Source: Comamonas testosteroni | GTDB taxonomy: Bacteria > Pseudomonadota > Gammaproteobacteria > Burkholderiales > Burkholderiaceae_C | DNA length: 64,000 bases | Direction: 5' to 3' | NCBI RefSeq assembly: GCF_030505195.1 | Contig: NZ_CP129672.1 | Location: 248,001-312,000 of the forward strand | Shown: positions 54,499 through 63,950 of the stretch, one piece after another | Numbering within the stretch: the stretch's first letter is position 1 | How the letters are laid out: each line of letters begins with the position of its first letter | Position numbers and translations under genes: made by a program | The notes under the pieces: generated by a model | What the model was told of the DNA's origin: nothing | The model's database searches: none | The model's input: only the letters and a program-made list of their open reading frames with translations

Positions 54499-55929
54499 CT
54501 AGCCTTGACGCGACTTTTGCAGTGCATCAGTCTCGGAAGACTCATTCAGCGCCACTGGCTGTGTGGACTCCGCTGGAGCCGCAGCGGCTTCAGGCTCCGG
54601 CTCCTTGGGCAAAGAGGCCCTTGCCACCTGGAGCATGTGCAAGGCCAGCGACTCATACAGCGGCCGCGCAATCATGCGCGAGATCATGCTGGCGATCATG
54701 GCCGATGCCATGAGGCTCAGCACCAGTGAGTGGCCGTCCACCATCTCCATCACGATGATGAAGGCCGTCAGCGGCGCCTGGGTGACCGCCGCCAGAAAGG
54801 CCGCCATGCCCATCGCTATCAATGCAGGAGCTATATCCGTGGTTCCAACAATCGATGCAACGTTATTGCCCACGCCTGCACCAATCGACAGCGAGGGCGC
54901 AAAGATACCGCCGGGCACGCCCACCCAGGCCGATAGCCAGGTAGCGATGAATTTGAGCGTGACATAGAACTCGGGCACATCGGCCTCGCCCTGCAGCATA
55001 TGCTTGACGGCTTCGGAGCCAGCACCAAAGGTCGCGCCGCCGGTCACCACGCCGATGACGGCAATCAGCAGGGCCAGTGCTGCCGCAAAGCGGATGGGAA
55101 AGCGTGACCTGAGCTTGTTGAGACGCTCGGTGGACGAAGTCAGCGAGTGGGTCATGAGCTTGGCAAACAAGCCGCCCAGCACGCCGCAGGTCAGCGCCAC
55201 GGCAAGACAAGGCAGCAGGTCACGCCAGCCAAGCTCTGCCACACGAATGCGGCCAAAGTAGCTCAGGTTGCCGAAGACCGAGACCCCCATCAGACCGGCC
55301 AGCACAATGGCCGCAATGATGAGCCCGCTGGAGCGCGACTCCAGCTTGCGCGAGAGCTCCTCGATGGCAAACACCACGCCCGCCAGCGGGGCGTTGAAGG
55401 CTGCGGCAATACCCGCCGCTCCACCAGCCACCAACAAGGCATGGGTATTGATGACGGACTTGGGGCCCAGCCAGCGTCGCGCCGAATGCATGACACCTGC
55501 AGCCACCTGCACAGACGGTCCTTCCCGTCCTATCGACAGGCCCGCAAGAAAGCCCGCGCTGGACAGCACGATCTTGGCAAACGACAGCCACAGCGACACA
55601 AAGCGCTTGCGCAAACCGGCATCGACCGATGGCTCCAGCGTGGCAATCACCTGCGGGATGCCCGAGCCGCTGGCACCGGGAGCCCATTTGCGCGTGGCCC
55701 AAACCGCTGCCGCCGTGATGGCGGGCATCCAGATCAGTACCAGCCAGCCATGGACACCGTGGTAGATGCTCTCGAAAAACCCGAACGCAGCTTCGGCCAG
55801 CAGCGTGAAAGCCACCACGCTCAGGCCCGCCGCTGCGGCATATGCCAGCACCACCGTCCGCTCCAGCCAGCGCTTTCCGTCGCGCATCTCTTCATTGAGG
55901 TTGTGAAAGAAATCTGGCTCTTGCTGCAT
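54499..55929 (-). CDS. ClC-family chloride/proton antiporter
   Basis: 476 residues with many membrane helices and the selectivity motifs GSGIPQV, GREGPSVQ (with the gating glutamate) and GIFAPSLS. AIEELSR carries the internal glutamate position used by proton-coupled members, which suggests an antiporter and not a channel. A charged Ala/Glu/Pro-rich cytoplasmic tail ends the protein; no CBS domains are present. ATG 55929 is used, with no clear ribosome binding site. Single gene, ended by the hairpin near 54170. Confidence 0.9.
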   Translation of the reverse strand: MQQEPDFFHNLNEEMRDGKRWLERTVVLAYAAAAGLSVVAFTLLAEAAFGFFESIYHGVHGWLVLIWMPAITAAAVWATRKWAPGASGSGIPQVIATLEPSVDAGLRKRFVSLWLSFAKIVLSSAGFLAGLSIGREGPSVQVAAGVMHSARRWLGPKSVINTHALLVAGGAAGIAAAFNAPLAGVVFAIEELSRKLESRSSGLIIAAIVLAGLMGVSVFGNLSYFGRIRVAELGWRDLLPCLAVALTCGVLGGLFAKLMTHSLTSSTERLNKLRSRFPIRFAAALALLIAVIGVVTGGATFGAGSEAVKHMLQGEADVPEFYVTLKFIATWLSAWVGVPGGIFAPSLSIGAGVGNNVASIVGTTDIAPALIAMGMAAFLAAVTQAPLTAFIIVMEMVDGHSLVLSLMASAMIASMISRMIARPLYESLALHMLQVARASLPKEPEPEAAAAPAESTQPVALNESSETDALQKSRQG

Positions 55930-56282
55930 GGGCGGGCAATCGTTTCGGAGCGGAGAAAATCGGTGAATGCATGTATTTTGCGCCTGCTACACGGCTTCAC
56001 ACATCGGCAATAGCCACAACAATCCACACGGAGGGTTTCCAGAGCAGCCGCCCGAGGTTCAAAAAACGTCAAAAATCCCAGCCAGAATCCGGTTGATAGT
56101 TCATGGCCGAGCAGACAGCCCCGGTCCATCTTTGGACTGCCGATTGAGCCCATCGATAACCGGACCGCCCTTTTCGACATAACGCTCTAGAGTCCGCAGT
56201 CTCGACCTGTGAACTCCGGACTATGCTCAAGACCAAGCCTCTGCCCCCGCCTGAAATATCAACTGCAATCTTGCAGCAGCGG
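55930..56282. other. Gap between the ClC gene and the iron operon
   Basis: About 350 bases with no gene, repeat or clear terminator recognised. It should hold the ClC promoter and the end of the leftward iron operon. Confidence 0.4.
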
Positions 56283-56639
56283 TCATGTCGTTGATGCGGC
56301 CAGAACCCTCCAGGCCAAGGCAGCCAGGCCGCCCGTCCCCACAAGAGCTGCAGCGTACCGAGGCATATAGGCGAGCAGCCATGTGAGGGCCAGCGCGGCC
56401 ACACTCAGGCAGCCCAGCCAGACCATGGCCCCCACCGCACCACCCCAGAATCCTGTGCAGTGCCACAGTGCCAGCAGCATCAGCGCCGTCCCCGCCAGAC
56501 GCAGCACGACCCGCACCGCCGGCCCGGGCTCGCCGCGCGATACAAGCTGATCGCAATGCCTGTCCATAGCCTGGCTCAGCACCAGCATGCCTGCCAGGCA
56601 CAGCGCCAGGGCGCAGATCATCACCGGCCACAGACTCAT
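56283..56639 (-). CDS. DUF3325-type small membrane protein
   Basis: 118 residues with four hydrophobic segments (VMICALALCLAGMLVLSQAM at the start; GAVGAMVWLGCLSVAALALT). Matches in size and style the DUF3325 proteins that lie at the end of PepSY/TonB-receptor iron operons. Its ATG overlaps the stop of the DUF3649 gene (ATGA), showing coupling. The exact role is not known; it may help the PepSY protein release iron. Confidence 0.75.
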   Translation of the reverse strand: MSLWPVMICALALCLAGMLVLSQAMDRHCDQLVSRGEPGPAVRVVLRLAGTALMLLALWHCTGFWGGAVGAMVWLGCLSVAALALTWLLAYMPRYAAALVGTGGLAALAWRVLAASTT

Positions 56640-56953
56640 GCCACACCTTTCAGCGCCTGCAGCGCAGCCGTCAGCAAGGCAGCCGAGCCCGTCATCCATG
56701 CCATCACGCGCAGCAGGCTGCGCACATGGAAGACCCAGAGCGCCACTGCGGTGTAGAGCACAAAGCTGAGCAAGGTGGACAGCAGCACCGCAGGTGCACT
56801 TTGCATGGCACCCACGACCACAAGCGCATGGGCCATCACGGCGCAGGCCAGCGCCGTGAGCGCATAGCCGCCCAGCGTGGCCATCAGCACGCGCAGCAGC
56901 ACGGCCCAGCGATAGCGCCTGGTCTGTGCCTTGGTCATTGCCGCCGCTTTCAT
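56636..56953 (-). CDS. DUF3649-type small membrane protein
   Basis: About 105 residues with a basic N-terminus (TKAQTRRYRWAVLLRVLMA) and three to four membrane segments. This is the usual companion of DUF3325 and PepSY proteins in siderophore operons. ATG 56953 has GTGAGGT nearby; GTG 56965, which overlaps the PepSY stop, is the alternative. Neighbour genes overlap on both sides. Confidence 0.75.
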   Translation of the reverse strand: MKAAAMTKAQTRRYRWAVLLRVLMATLGGYALTALACAVMAHALVVVGAMQSAPAVLLSTLLSFVLYTAVALWVFHVRSLLRVMAWMTGSAALLTAALQALKGVA

Positions 56954-56961
56954 GTGAGACC

Positions 56962-58590
56962 TCACGTGACCGCGCCACGGCCCGCACGCTGCTGTTTCAC
57001 GCTCTTGCTACGCCGCGACTTTTCATGCTGCCATGCCCCCCAGGCCACCAGCAGCCCCAGCGCCATGCAGGTCAGCTCCAGCCCGCCCCGCTGACCATCG
57101 CCCTGCGCCAGATACATGCCCACATGCTGGCCTGTAGTCATGACATTGAGCAGCGGCAAACCCAGGCACAGCAAGGCCAGAGCGCATAGCTGCTCGCGCC
57201 ATGCCTTGTACGTTGTGCGTAGCAGCGCATGCAGCAGGCTCAGGGTCCAGACGGCAAAGAACACGCGGATTTCCCAGCTGGAACGAGCATCCAGTACCAG
57301 GGGCAGCAGACGATTGCCATACAGATAGGCAAGCGACGCCAGTGCCGATCCCGCCAGCGCTGCCACATTGAGCGCATCGATACAGAGGTACATGGAATGC
57401 GTGGCCACACCCCATTCATTACCGCTTTTTGCACGACGCTTGACTGCAAACAATATCGATCCGGTAGCAATCATTGCGGTGCCGATCAGGCCCAGAACGA
57501 AATACAGCCACTTCATCGTCCAGCCACCAAAGGTGACCAGATGCAGTGCACTGATGACGGGATAGGTATCGCTCGCCAGATTGCGTGACAGGGGATTTGC
57601 AGGTGGCTGCAGCACCTGGCCGCTGACGGCATCGAAGGTCACAGCACGCGCGGCGTTGACCAGGCGGCGCGTCGCCGCGGTCTCCGGTTTGCCTTCCGTG
57701 AAGCGTATCGTGGCCGGCGCACCCTCAGGTCGCTGCACCACCACACCCACAACAGGCTCCGTCAGCAGGGACTGGGCCTGCTGCACAAGGCTGACAAGGC
57801 CCACAGCTGCAATGGCAGGCGCATTTGAAGGCGTATTCGCCTTGGGTCTGGCGCTCAACTCGGACTCATAGCGGCTGTAGGCCGAACGGTCCTGCCCGTA
57901 CAGCGAATGCAGCGGCCAGGGCATATAGCTGGTGTAGAAATGCGCGAGTCCCGTGTAGACGATCATGAACAGAAACGGCAGCGTGAGCACGGCCGATGCA
58001 TTGTGTGCATCCAGCCAGGAGCGTTGCCCCTTGCCCGGCCGGAAGGTGAAGAAGTCCTGAAAGATGCGCCGATGAACGATCACGCCCGAGACCAGCGCCA
58101 CCATCATGCACATCGATACCAGTCCCACCACCCAGAAGCCCGCGATGCCGCCCTGCAGAGAATAGTGAAAGGACATGAAATGCCGGCCGCCTTCAGTATC
58201 GCGCGTAGCGGGTTCGGGCAAGGCTTCGCCCGTCCGTGCATGCAGGCTGGCCTGCACTTTACCGCCCTGGGAACGCGCAAATACCTGGACGCCCTCGCCG
58301 CTCTGCAGCGGCAGGCCGATGCGCCAGATACCGGCATCCGGCGCCGTCTTGCTCAGGTGCTGTTCGGCCAGCCGCAAGGCCTGCAGACGCTCGTCCAGAG
58401 AAAGCGGCTGCTGACCGCTGCCTTCCAGTGGCCCTCCCTGCATCCATAGCGTGATGGGCTCACGGAACACGCTGATCGAGCCCGTCAGAAAAATGGCGCA
58501 AAGCAGCCAGCCGCACACCAGGCCGCACCAGGTGTGCAGCCATGACATGGTCTGGCGAAGTCCGGGCTGAGATGCTGGCTTGCCGCTCAT
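56962..58590 (-). CDS. PepSY-associated TM protein (putative siderophore-iron reductase)
   Basis: 542 residues with the PepSY_TM layout: an N-terminal helix (MSWLHTWCGLVCGWLLCAIF), extracytoplasmic PepSY-type regions, and helices including FWVVGLVSMCMMVALVSGV and a C-terminal set. HTW and MSFHYSL carry histidines that could hold haem, as in the FoxB/FsrB-like inner-membrane siderophore reductases. ATG 58590 is preferred to GTG 58614, which overlaps the receptor gene's end. It follows the TonB receptor on the same strand. Confidence 0.85.
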   Translation of the reverse strand: MSGKPASQPGLRQTMSWLHTWCGLVCGWLLCAIFLTGSISVFREPITLWMQGGPLEGSGQQPLSLDERLQALRLAEQHLSKTAPDAGIWRIGLPLQSGEGVQVFARSQGGKVQASLHARTGEALPEPATRDTEGGRHFMSFHYSLQGGIAGFWVVGLVSMCMMVALVSGVIVHRRIFQDFFTFRPGKGQRSWLDAHNASAVLTLPFLFMIVYTGLAHFYTSYMPWPLHSLYGQDRSAYSRYESELSARPKANTPSNAPAIAAVGLVSLVQQAQSLLTEPVVGVVVQRPEGAPATIRFTEGKPETAATRRLVNAARAVTFDAVSGQVLQPPANPLSRNLASDTYPVISALHLVTFGGWTMKWLYFVLGLIGTAMIATGSILFAVKRRAKSGNEWGVATHSMYLCIDALNVAALAGSALASLAYLYGNRLLPLVLDARSSWEIRVFFAVWTLSLLHALLRTTYKAWREQLCALALLCLGLPLLNVMTTGQHVGMYLAQGDGQRGGLELTCMALGLLVAWGAWQHEKSRRSKSVKQQRAGRGAVT

Positions 58591-58600
58591 GTCAGCCAAC

Positions 58601-61183
58601 TCAGAATGCGCCACGCAAGGTCAGCAGGACGCTGCGCGGCTCGCCATACCAGTTGCCGCTGCCCGAGGTCCCAACCGTCTTGTAGTAAGTCTTGTCAAAC
58701 AGATTGTGCACATTGAGTGCTGCCGACCAGTTGCGATTGATGCGGTATTGCACGCTGGCGCCCCAGACGGCGTAGCCGGCCTGAGTGAAGCGGAAAGGAA
58801 CGGCATTGCCATCGTATTGACCCGATGCCGGGTTATAGCTGTTGGCCGTGCCGCTGACATAGGTGGCGCTTTGCCGCGTCACGCCACCGCCCAACGTCCA
58901 TGGCGAGAGCTGGCCCTGCAACTGATACGTGCTCCACAGCTTGAACAGGTGCTTGGGTGTGATGGAGCTATAGACCAGCTGCGACGGGTCGGTCTTGTTG
59001 CGATTGTGGTTATAGGTATAGCCGGCAAACAGCTGCCAGCCTTGCGCCAGCTGACCGGTCACTTCCATGTCCACACCCTGGCTGATGATCTTGCCCTGCG
59101 CGACATAGCAACAGCTCAGACCCAGATTCCCTACATCCGTTTCCGGATAACGCGGATCACGCACCGCCTGCCCCTTGCGCTCGATACGGTACAAGGCCAG
59201 CGCAGTGTTGAGCTTGCCATCGGCGAGCTCCCCCTTCATGCCCAGCTCGAAGCTGCGGCCCTTGATCGGGTCCAGCGCAGCCCCCGGTGCCGGCCCGGCC
59301 AGCATATTGGCCTGCGACTTGTGGATCTCGGTCACGCTGCCATAGGCCGTCCACTGGTTTCCCAGGTCATACACTAGGCCCGCATAGGGGGTGAAGATGC
59401 CGCTTTCGCTGTAGTACTCGCGACCGCTGGCCCGAACACTGCCATCGGCGTTGTAGTTGATGTATGGCGTGTCGTAGGAGTAGCTGGCATAACGTCCCCC
59501 GACAATGGCGGTGAGCTGATCCGTCAGGCTCAGGTTGGCACGACCATAAAAGCCTTTTTGCGTGGCACCATAGCCGGGATAGCTGCGCGTCATGCGTTCG
59601 CGTACCGCAGGGGGTATTGCGCCGGGATCGAACTCATAGACATTGGTCAGAGACAGCGGCGTATCCATCTCGGAGTAATAGGTGTCCTGATCGTCACGGA
59701 CCTTGCTCCAGTCCGCGCCGAGCAGCAAGCGGTGCTTGCGCCCGAACAACGAAAACGGGCCGCTGGCATGCACATCCAGGCTTTTTTTCTCCGAACGAAA
59801 GTCGTTGGAAAAGCCGGTCCAGTTGGCACCCAGACCTGTTGCAGGATCAACGGCTCCGCTAAGGCTTGCAAGCCGTGCATCGCTGTCCACCTTCTGATAA
59901 TTGACTTGAGCCTTGAGCTTCCAGTCCCCCGCCAGTTGCTGGTCGAGCTGCGCGAAAACCTCCTTGGCGCTCTTGTCGTAGTGGCTCCAGCCCGCCATCA
60001 GCGCGGTTTTTCGGGACAGCTTCAGATCGTCGCCATTGGCGGCACGCGGCAGGCCTTCACGCCAGGGGGTGGCCTTGAGCTTGTCGTAACTGGCTCCCAG
60101 GCTCACACGCGTGGAGCTTGTCACATCGGCCTCCAGAATGCCGTAGAGCAAGCTGTTTTGCGAATCCGCTCCGCTATAGAAGAAGTTCTTGTCCGAATGC
60201 GCGAGCACGGCACGACCATGCAGGCTCCCTGCTTCATTCAATGGACCCGCAACATCCAGCTCGGCCTGCTTGCGACTCCAGCTGCCGACGCCCACCGAGC
60301 CCAGAATCTGCTTTTGCGCCGTGGGACGCTTGCGCACCAAATTGATGGCACCGCCAGGCTCCCCGTTGCCGCTGAACAGGCCGTTGGCGCCGCGCACAAC
60401 CTGCACGCTGTCATACATGGCCAGATTGGGGTCGAACAGTTGCTGGCTGAAAGCGTCCACGCTGGCTCCATCGATCTGCACATTGCTGATCTCGAAGCCG
60501 CGCGATAGAAACTTGGTGGCCGCACCGCCCAGCCCTCCAGCACCGCCATAGTCCACCGTCACGCCGGTGGTCTGCTGCATCACCTCCCCCACATTGCTCA
60601 TAGCCTGATCTTCAATGCGCTGGCGCGTCACCACCGAGATCGACTGCGGTGTCTCGCGGATGTCCTGCCCTTTGCCCAGGGACACATGCGAGGCGGCATA
60701 CGAGCCGCTGCCCTCTGTGGCTTCGCGCTGAGCCTGGGCCGTCACCGTCACTTCTCCCAGCATGCCGGTCTGGCTGCTGTGGCGGCGCACGGTGATGGCC
60801 GCCCCGGCAGGGACAGCCTCCAGCCCGCTACCCGCCAGCGCCTTGGCCAGCGCCTCGTTCAAGGTCTGAACGCCTTGCAGCGCCGGCGCCGTGCGGCCTT
60901 CCACCAAGGCTGCGTCGACCGAAACCGACACCCCCCAGGTGCGGGCCAGTGCATTCAATGCCTGTCCCAGGGGCTGCGCAGGCACGCTCAGGCTGCGCGA
61001 AGTGGACATGACCATCTGGCTGCTGGCGGTCTGGGCATGAGCCGTCGGTAACACCGCCAGAGCTGACCATGCCAGACAGGCCATGGCACTGGCCAGAGCC
61101 ACTGCGCGCAAACCGCCGCAATGCGAACCTGCAGCCATTCCCTCCTGTTGACCGGAAGGAAAATGAGAGTGATTTCTTTTCAT
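58601..61183 (-). CDS. TonB-dependent siderophore receptor with STN signalling domain
   Basis: 860 residues: signal peptide ending TAHAQ, an STN domain (SLSVPAQPLGQALNALARTW; TLNEALAKALAGSGLEAV) that talks to FecR, then TonB-box/plug (LGEVTVTAQAQREATEG; ETPQSISVVTRQRIEDQAM; GLFSGNGEPGGAINLVRKR) and the barrel with terminal F (VLLTLRGAF). This is the FpvA/FoxA-style transducer class. ATG 61183 has AGGA about eight bases upstream. It lies after fecI and fecR in one leftward operon. Confidence 0.93.
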   Translation of the reverse strand: MKRNHSHFPSGQQEGMAAGSHCGGLRAVALASAMACLAWSALAVLPTAHAQTASSQMVMSTSRSLSVPAQPLGQALNALARTWGVSVSVDAALVEGRTAPALQGVQTLNEALAKALAGSGLEAVPAGAAITVRRHSSQTGMLGEVTVTAQAQREATEGSGSYAASHVSLGKGQDIRETPQSISVVTRQRIEDQAMSNVGEVMQQTTGVTVDYGGAGGLGGAATKFLSRGFEISNVQIDGASVDAFSQQLFDPNLAMYDSVQVVRGANGLFSGNGEPGGAINLVRKRPTAQKQILGSVGVGSWSRKQAELDVAGPLNEAGSLHGRAVLAHSDKNFFYSGADSQNSLLYGILEADVTSSTRVSLGASYDKLKATPWREGLPRAANGDDLKLSRKTALMAGWSHYDKSAKEVFAQLDQQLAGDWKLKAQVNYQKVDSDARLASLSGAVDPATGLGANWTGFSNDFRSEKKSLDVHASGPFSLFGRKHRLLLGADWSKVRDDQDTYYSEMDTPLSLTNVYEFDPGAIPPAVRERMTRSYPGYGATQKGFYGRANLSLTDQLTAIVGGRYASYSYDTPYINYNADGSVRASGREYYSESGIFTPYAGLVYDLGNQWTAYGSVTEIHKSQANMLAGPAPGAALDPIKGRSFELGMKGELADGKLNTALALYRIERKGQAVRDPRYPETDVGNLGLSCCYVAQGKIISQGVDMEVTGQLAQGWQLFAGYTYNHNRNKTDPSQLVYSSITPKHLFKLWSTYQLQGQLSPWTLGGGVTRQSATYVSGTANSYNPASGQYDGNAVPFRFTQAGYAVWGASVQYRINRNWSAALNVHNLFDKTYYKTVGTSGSGNWYGEPRSVLLTLRGAF

Positions 61184-61282
61184 AAAATGCATCCTGTGAA
61201 TTGCTTGTCAAAGTGCTTTCACAGTGAAGACGCATGAAACGGCTTGTACCGGACAAAAATTTTCAACCGGCAAGTCCAGCCA

Positions 61283-62269
61283 TCAGCGCCGGTGGATGAC
61301 TGTTCTGCCATCGGGCAGCGACTGCGCTCGCACCGGCAGGGAGCGCGGCAGGCTGGCGATGAAGATGGCGGGCTCGCGCAGCTTGAAACTGCCGGTCAAT
61401 CGCAGTGCTTGCACAGAGGCTGCATCGTCCAACACCATTGGCTGGGCCAGGTAGTCATTCCAGCGCGCCACGACCTCAGGCAGTGGCGTGTGGTCAAACA
61501 CCAGCCAGCCTTCGCGCCAGGCGCCCACATCCGCCGTGTTCAGGGAGTAAGGGGCGAGTTGGCCGTCTGCATCCAGGCGCAAGCCCTGGCCTGCAGTCAG
61601 GAGTGCGTCGGGGGACTGATCGACCATGCTGTCCTGCTTCCACACTGCCACACGCCCCTGAGCGACGCTGACCTGCAGGCCGGCGGGCCGCAGCGCCACA
61701 GAGAAAACAGTGCCCATCACACGTATGCGGGCCAGGGCCGTGTGCACCTCGAGGGGACGCTCTGCGTCATGGGCTACGTTGAGCCGGATTTCGCCCTGCT
61801 GCAAATGAACCTCGCGACGCTGGCGGTACAGCAGCACCGATGCATCGGTGCCTGGTGCCAGATCAAGCTGGCTACCGTCGGGAAGATGGCGACTCAGTTG
61901 CTGGCCATGGCCCGTATGCAGCGCCATCTGATCCAGAGGCTGCAGCCAATGCCAGCGGCCGAGCATGCCGGCAAGGCCGGCCACCCCCAGCACGGACAGC
62001 GCACGACGCCGGGTCTGCTGCACACGCGCCGAATGAGTGGCGGGCAAGGGCATCTCGCCCTGCAAAGCGCTGCATTGCGTCGCTTCCCAAGCTGCCATGG
62101 CAGCCTGCGCCGCCTGTTCGTTCGCCGGCTCCCTGGCACGCCAGCGCGCCAGCGCCTCGGTCGCAGCCTGCGCCGCTTCAGGACTTGCGCCATGCTGGCG
62201 CGCAATCAGCAACAAGGCATGCTCCAGGCGCTTGCGATCCGGCATGCCGAAGGAAACGTCGACACTCAT
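61283..62269 (-). CDS. fecR: FecR-type anti-sigma/sigma regulator
   Basis: 328 residues. An N-terminal DUF4880-like helical domain (AATEALARWRAREPANEQA) binds the sigma factor; a single membrane region follows (RRALSVLGVAGLAGMLG), then a periplasmic FecR domain (LPDGSQLDLAPGTDASVLLY; ARIRVMGTVFSVAL; a final STN-like part). Start ATG 62269 overlaps the fecI stop. It should relay the siderophore signal from the STN receptor downstream. Confidence 0.92.
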   Translation of the reverse strand: MSVDVSFGMPDRKRLEHALLLIARQHGASPEAAQAATEALARWRAREPANEQAAQAAMAAWEATQCSALQGEMPLPATHSARVQQTRRRALSVLGVAGLAGMLGRWHWLQPLDQMALHTGHGQQLSRHLPDGSQLDLAPGTDASVLLYRQRREVHLQQGEIRLNVAHDAERPLEVHTALARIRVMGTVFSVALRPAGLQVSVAQGRVAVWKQDSMVDQSPDALLTAGQGLRLDADGQLAPYSLNTADVGAWREGWLVFDHTPLPEVVARWNDYLAQPMVLDDAASVQALRLTGSFKLREPAIFIASLPRSLPVRAQSLPDGRTVIHRR

Positions 62270-62733
62270 GAGGTCAGCCCCATGCAATCACACACGGCAC
62301 GCACCACATGCTTTTCGATGGCAGCTTCGCTGATATTCATATGCGCTGCAGCCTCGGCATGGCTTAAGCCATAGATGCGCACCAGCACAAACACCTCGCG
62401 GCGCTTGCGCGGCATGGCCTGCAAACGGCGAGACAGCAGGACCAGCTGCTGTCTCCCTTGCGCCTGCCGCTCGGGCGAGGGAGCTTCGTCCGCAGCCACC
62501 ACGGCCAAGGTCTGCAGCATGCGGGCTTCGGCAGTGCGGCGGCGTGCATCGTCGATCACGATGTTCTTGCCGGTACGAAACAGCAGTGCCCGCAAGTCCC
62601 GTACCGCAAGCTCTCGCGACTGCATGGCAAATACCCGGGCATAGCTTTCCTGCACCACATCTGCAGCCGCATCCCGGCTATTGAGCGAGCGAGCAAAGAA
62701 ACTGACGAGTTCTGCGTAATAGTGCGCAACCAC
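62266..62733 (-). CDS. fecI: FecI-type ECF sigma factor
   Basis: 155 residues with sigma-70 region 2 (LNSRDAAADVVQESYARVFA) and region 4 (LQAMPRKRREVFVLVRIYGL; SHAEAAAHMNISEAAIEKHV) as in iron-starvation sigma factors. GTG 62733 has GAGGTG upstream. A Fur-box-like palindrome lies about 100 bases before it. It is the first gene of the sigma, FecR, receptor, PepSY, DUF3649, DUF3325 series. Confidence 0.92.
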   Translation of the reverse strand: MVAHYYAELVSFFARSLNSRDAAADVVQESYARVFAMQSRELAVRDLRALLFRTGKNIVIDDARRRTAEARMLQTLAVVAADEAPSPERQAQGRQQLVLLSRRLQAMPRKRREVFVLVRIYGLSHAEAAAHMNISEAAIEKHVVRAVCDCMGLTS

Positions 62734-62831
62734 GGATACACCTCGACCTCTTGCGAGGCATGCCGCCCAGGCTCCGGAATCGGCCGCAAAGCATGCAGCT
62801 ACGGAGCGGGAAAGTGCAGACTTTATCAGAA

Positions 62832-62850
62832 AATGAGAATCAATCTCATT
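62832..62850. promoter_or_regulatory. Fur-box-like operator of fecI
   Basis: AATGAGAATCAATCTCATT: arms AATGAGA and TCTCATT are exact inverted copies around five bases. Further GATGAGAAAATCTC follows at 62851, suggesting overlapping Fur dimers. Confidence 0.78.
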
Positions 62851-62931
62851 GATGAGAAAATCTCAAAGCCTCTTCGCATCGATACAGAGCCCGCGTCGCG
62901 ACAGGCTTTGCGCCTGCGGCTCCATCACTGA

Positions 62932-63837
62932 TCAAATCGCGTAATACCAGCGCTTGACCGCCTCGCCAGCCCTGGCCAGCACGGCCTCACGCCCTGCACC
63001 ATCGAGCTGGCTGCCGGTCAGATAGGCCGTCACCAGCAGCGGCGCAGATTGCTCGGTAGGCCAGACGATAAGGGTGTCGCAGGCCGTGCCCCTCTCGCCG
63101 GTGCCTGTCTTGCCACCCACCTTCCAGTCGCCGGGCATGCCGGCGCGCAGGCGCTTGTCACCGGTTCGGCTGTCCACCAGCCACTGCTGCAGCAGGGCGC
63201 GGCCATAGCCCTCCAGCACATCGCCCAGCAGCAACTTCTGCAAGCTTTGCAACATGGCCTGCGGCGTCGTGGTGTCGCGTTCATCGCCGGCCAGCGCCGT
63301 GTTCAGCGAAGGTTCGTTGCGGTCCAGCCTGGTGGTGCCGTCACCCAGTTCGCGCAGCCATTGCGTCAGCGCCGCCGGCCCGCCGCTGGCCTCCAGCAGC
63401 ACATTGGCCGCCGTGTTGTCGCTGACAAGCACCATCGCTTCACACAACTCCTGCACCGTCATGCCGCCATTGGCACCCGCGCGCTTTTCGGAGATCGGCG
63501 ACCAGGCCACGACTTCGGAAGGAGAGTAATAGAGCTTGCGCCACAGACGCGTTTCATCTCGCTGTGCCAGATACAGCATGCGTGCGGCCAACAAGGTCTT
63601 GAAGGTGCTGCACATGGGAAAGCGCTCGTCGCCACGCCAGCCTGCCTCGGCACCGCTGACGGTATCCAGCACATACAGGCCGAACCGGCCCTGGGCCTGA
63701 TTTTCCAGCACCGCCAACTCGTCGCTCAATGTTCTCGCTGCTGCGGCTTGCTGCTTGGAGATAAAAGCACAGCCGCTCAGTCCCCAGGCCCCCAGACCCA
63801 AGGCCAGTCCTGTTGTCAGCATGCTGCGTCGTTGCAT
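62932..63837 (-). CDS. Class A beta-lactamase
   Basis: 301 residues. The active-site motifs are all present: CSTFK (Ser70-x-x-Lys) near residue 75, SDN near 135, EPSLN (Glu166 region) near 172, and KTGTG near 241. The order and the FPMCSTFK context recall chromosomal Pen-like enzymes of Burkholderiales. The N-terminus QRRSMLTTGLALGLGAWGL then SGC suggests a lipoprotein signal with a Tat-like arginine pair. AGAGGA precedes ATG 63837. Divergent from an AmpR-like gene, the usual inducible arrangement. The resistance spectrum cannot be read from this alone. Confidence 0.95.
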   Translation of the reverse strand: MQRRSMLTTGLALGLGAWGLSGCAFISKQQAAAARTLSDELAVLENQAQGRFGLYVLDTVSGAEAGWRGDERFPMCSTFKTLLAARMLYLAQRDETRLWRKLYYSPSEVVAWSPISEKRAGANGGMTVQELCEAMVLVSDNTAANVLLEASGGPAALTQWLRELGDGTTRLDRNEPSLNTALAGDERDTTTPQAMLQSLQKLLLGDVLEGYGRALLQQWLVDSRTGDKRLRAGMPGDWKVGGKTGTGERGTACDTLIVWPTEQSAPLLVTAYLTGSQLDGAGREAVLARAGEAVKRWYYAI

Positions 63838-63909
63838 AAGATCCTCTTTTGGTTAACTGCCATGGTTTGAAGCATAAATCGGTAGATCCCTACGAACCAG
63901 CAGTAATAA

Positions 63910-63938
63910 TTGACACGATCCATTAGAAAAACTTTTAT
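63910..63938 (+). promoter_or_regulatory. Near-consensus sigma-70 promoter for the AmpR-like gene
   Basis: TTGACA, 17 bases, TTTTAT on the plus strand. The predicted start of transcription near 63945 is only a few bases before ATG 63951. The divergent beta-lactamase promoter must lie in the same 113-bp gap, so AmpR binding could affect both. Confidence 0.55.
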
Positions 63939-63950
63939 CTTGATTGAGAT

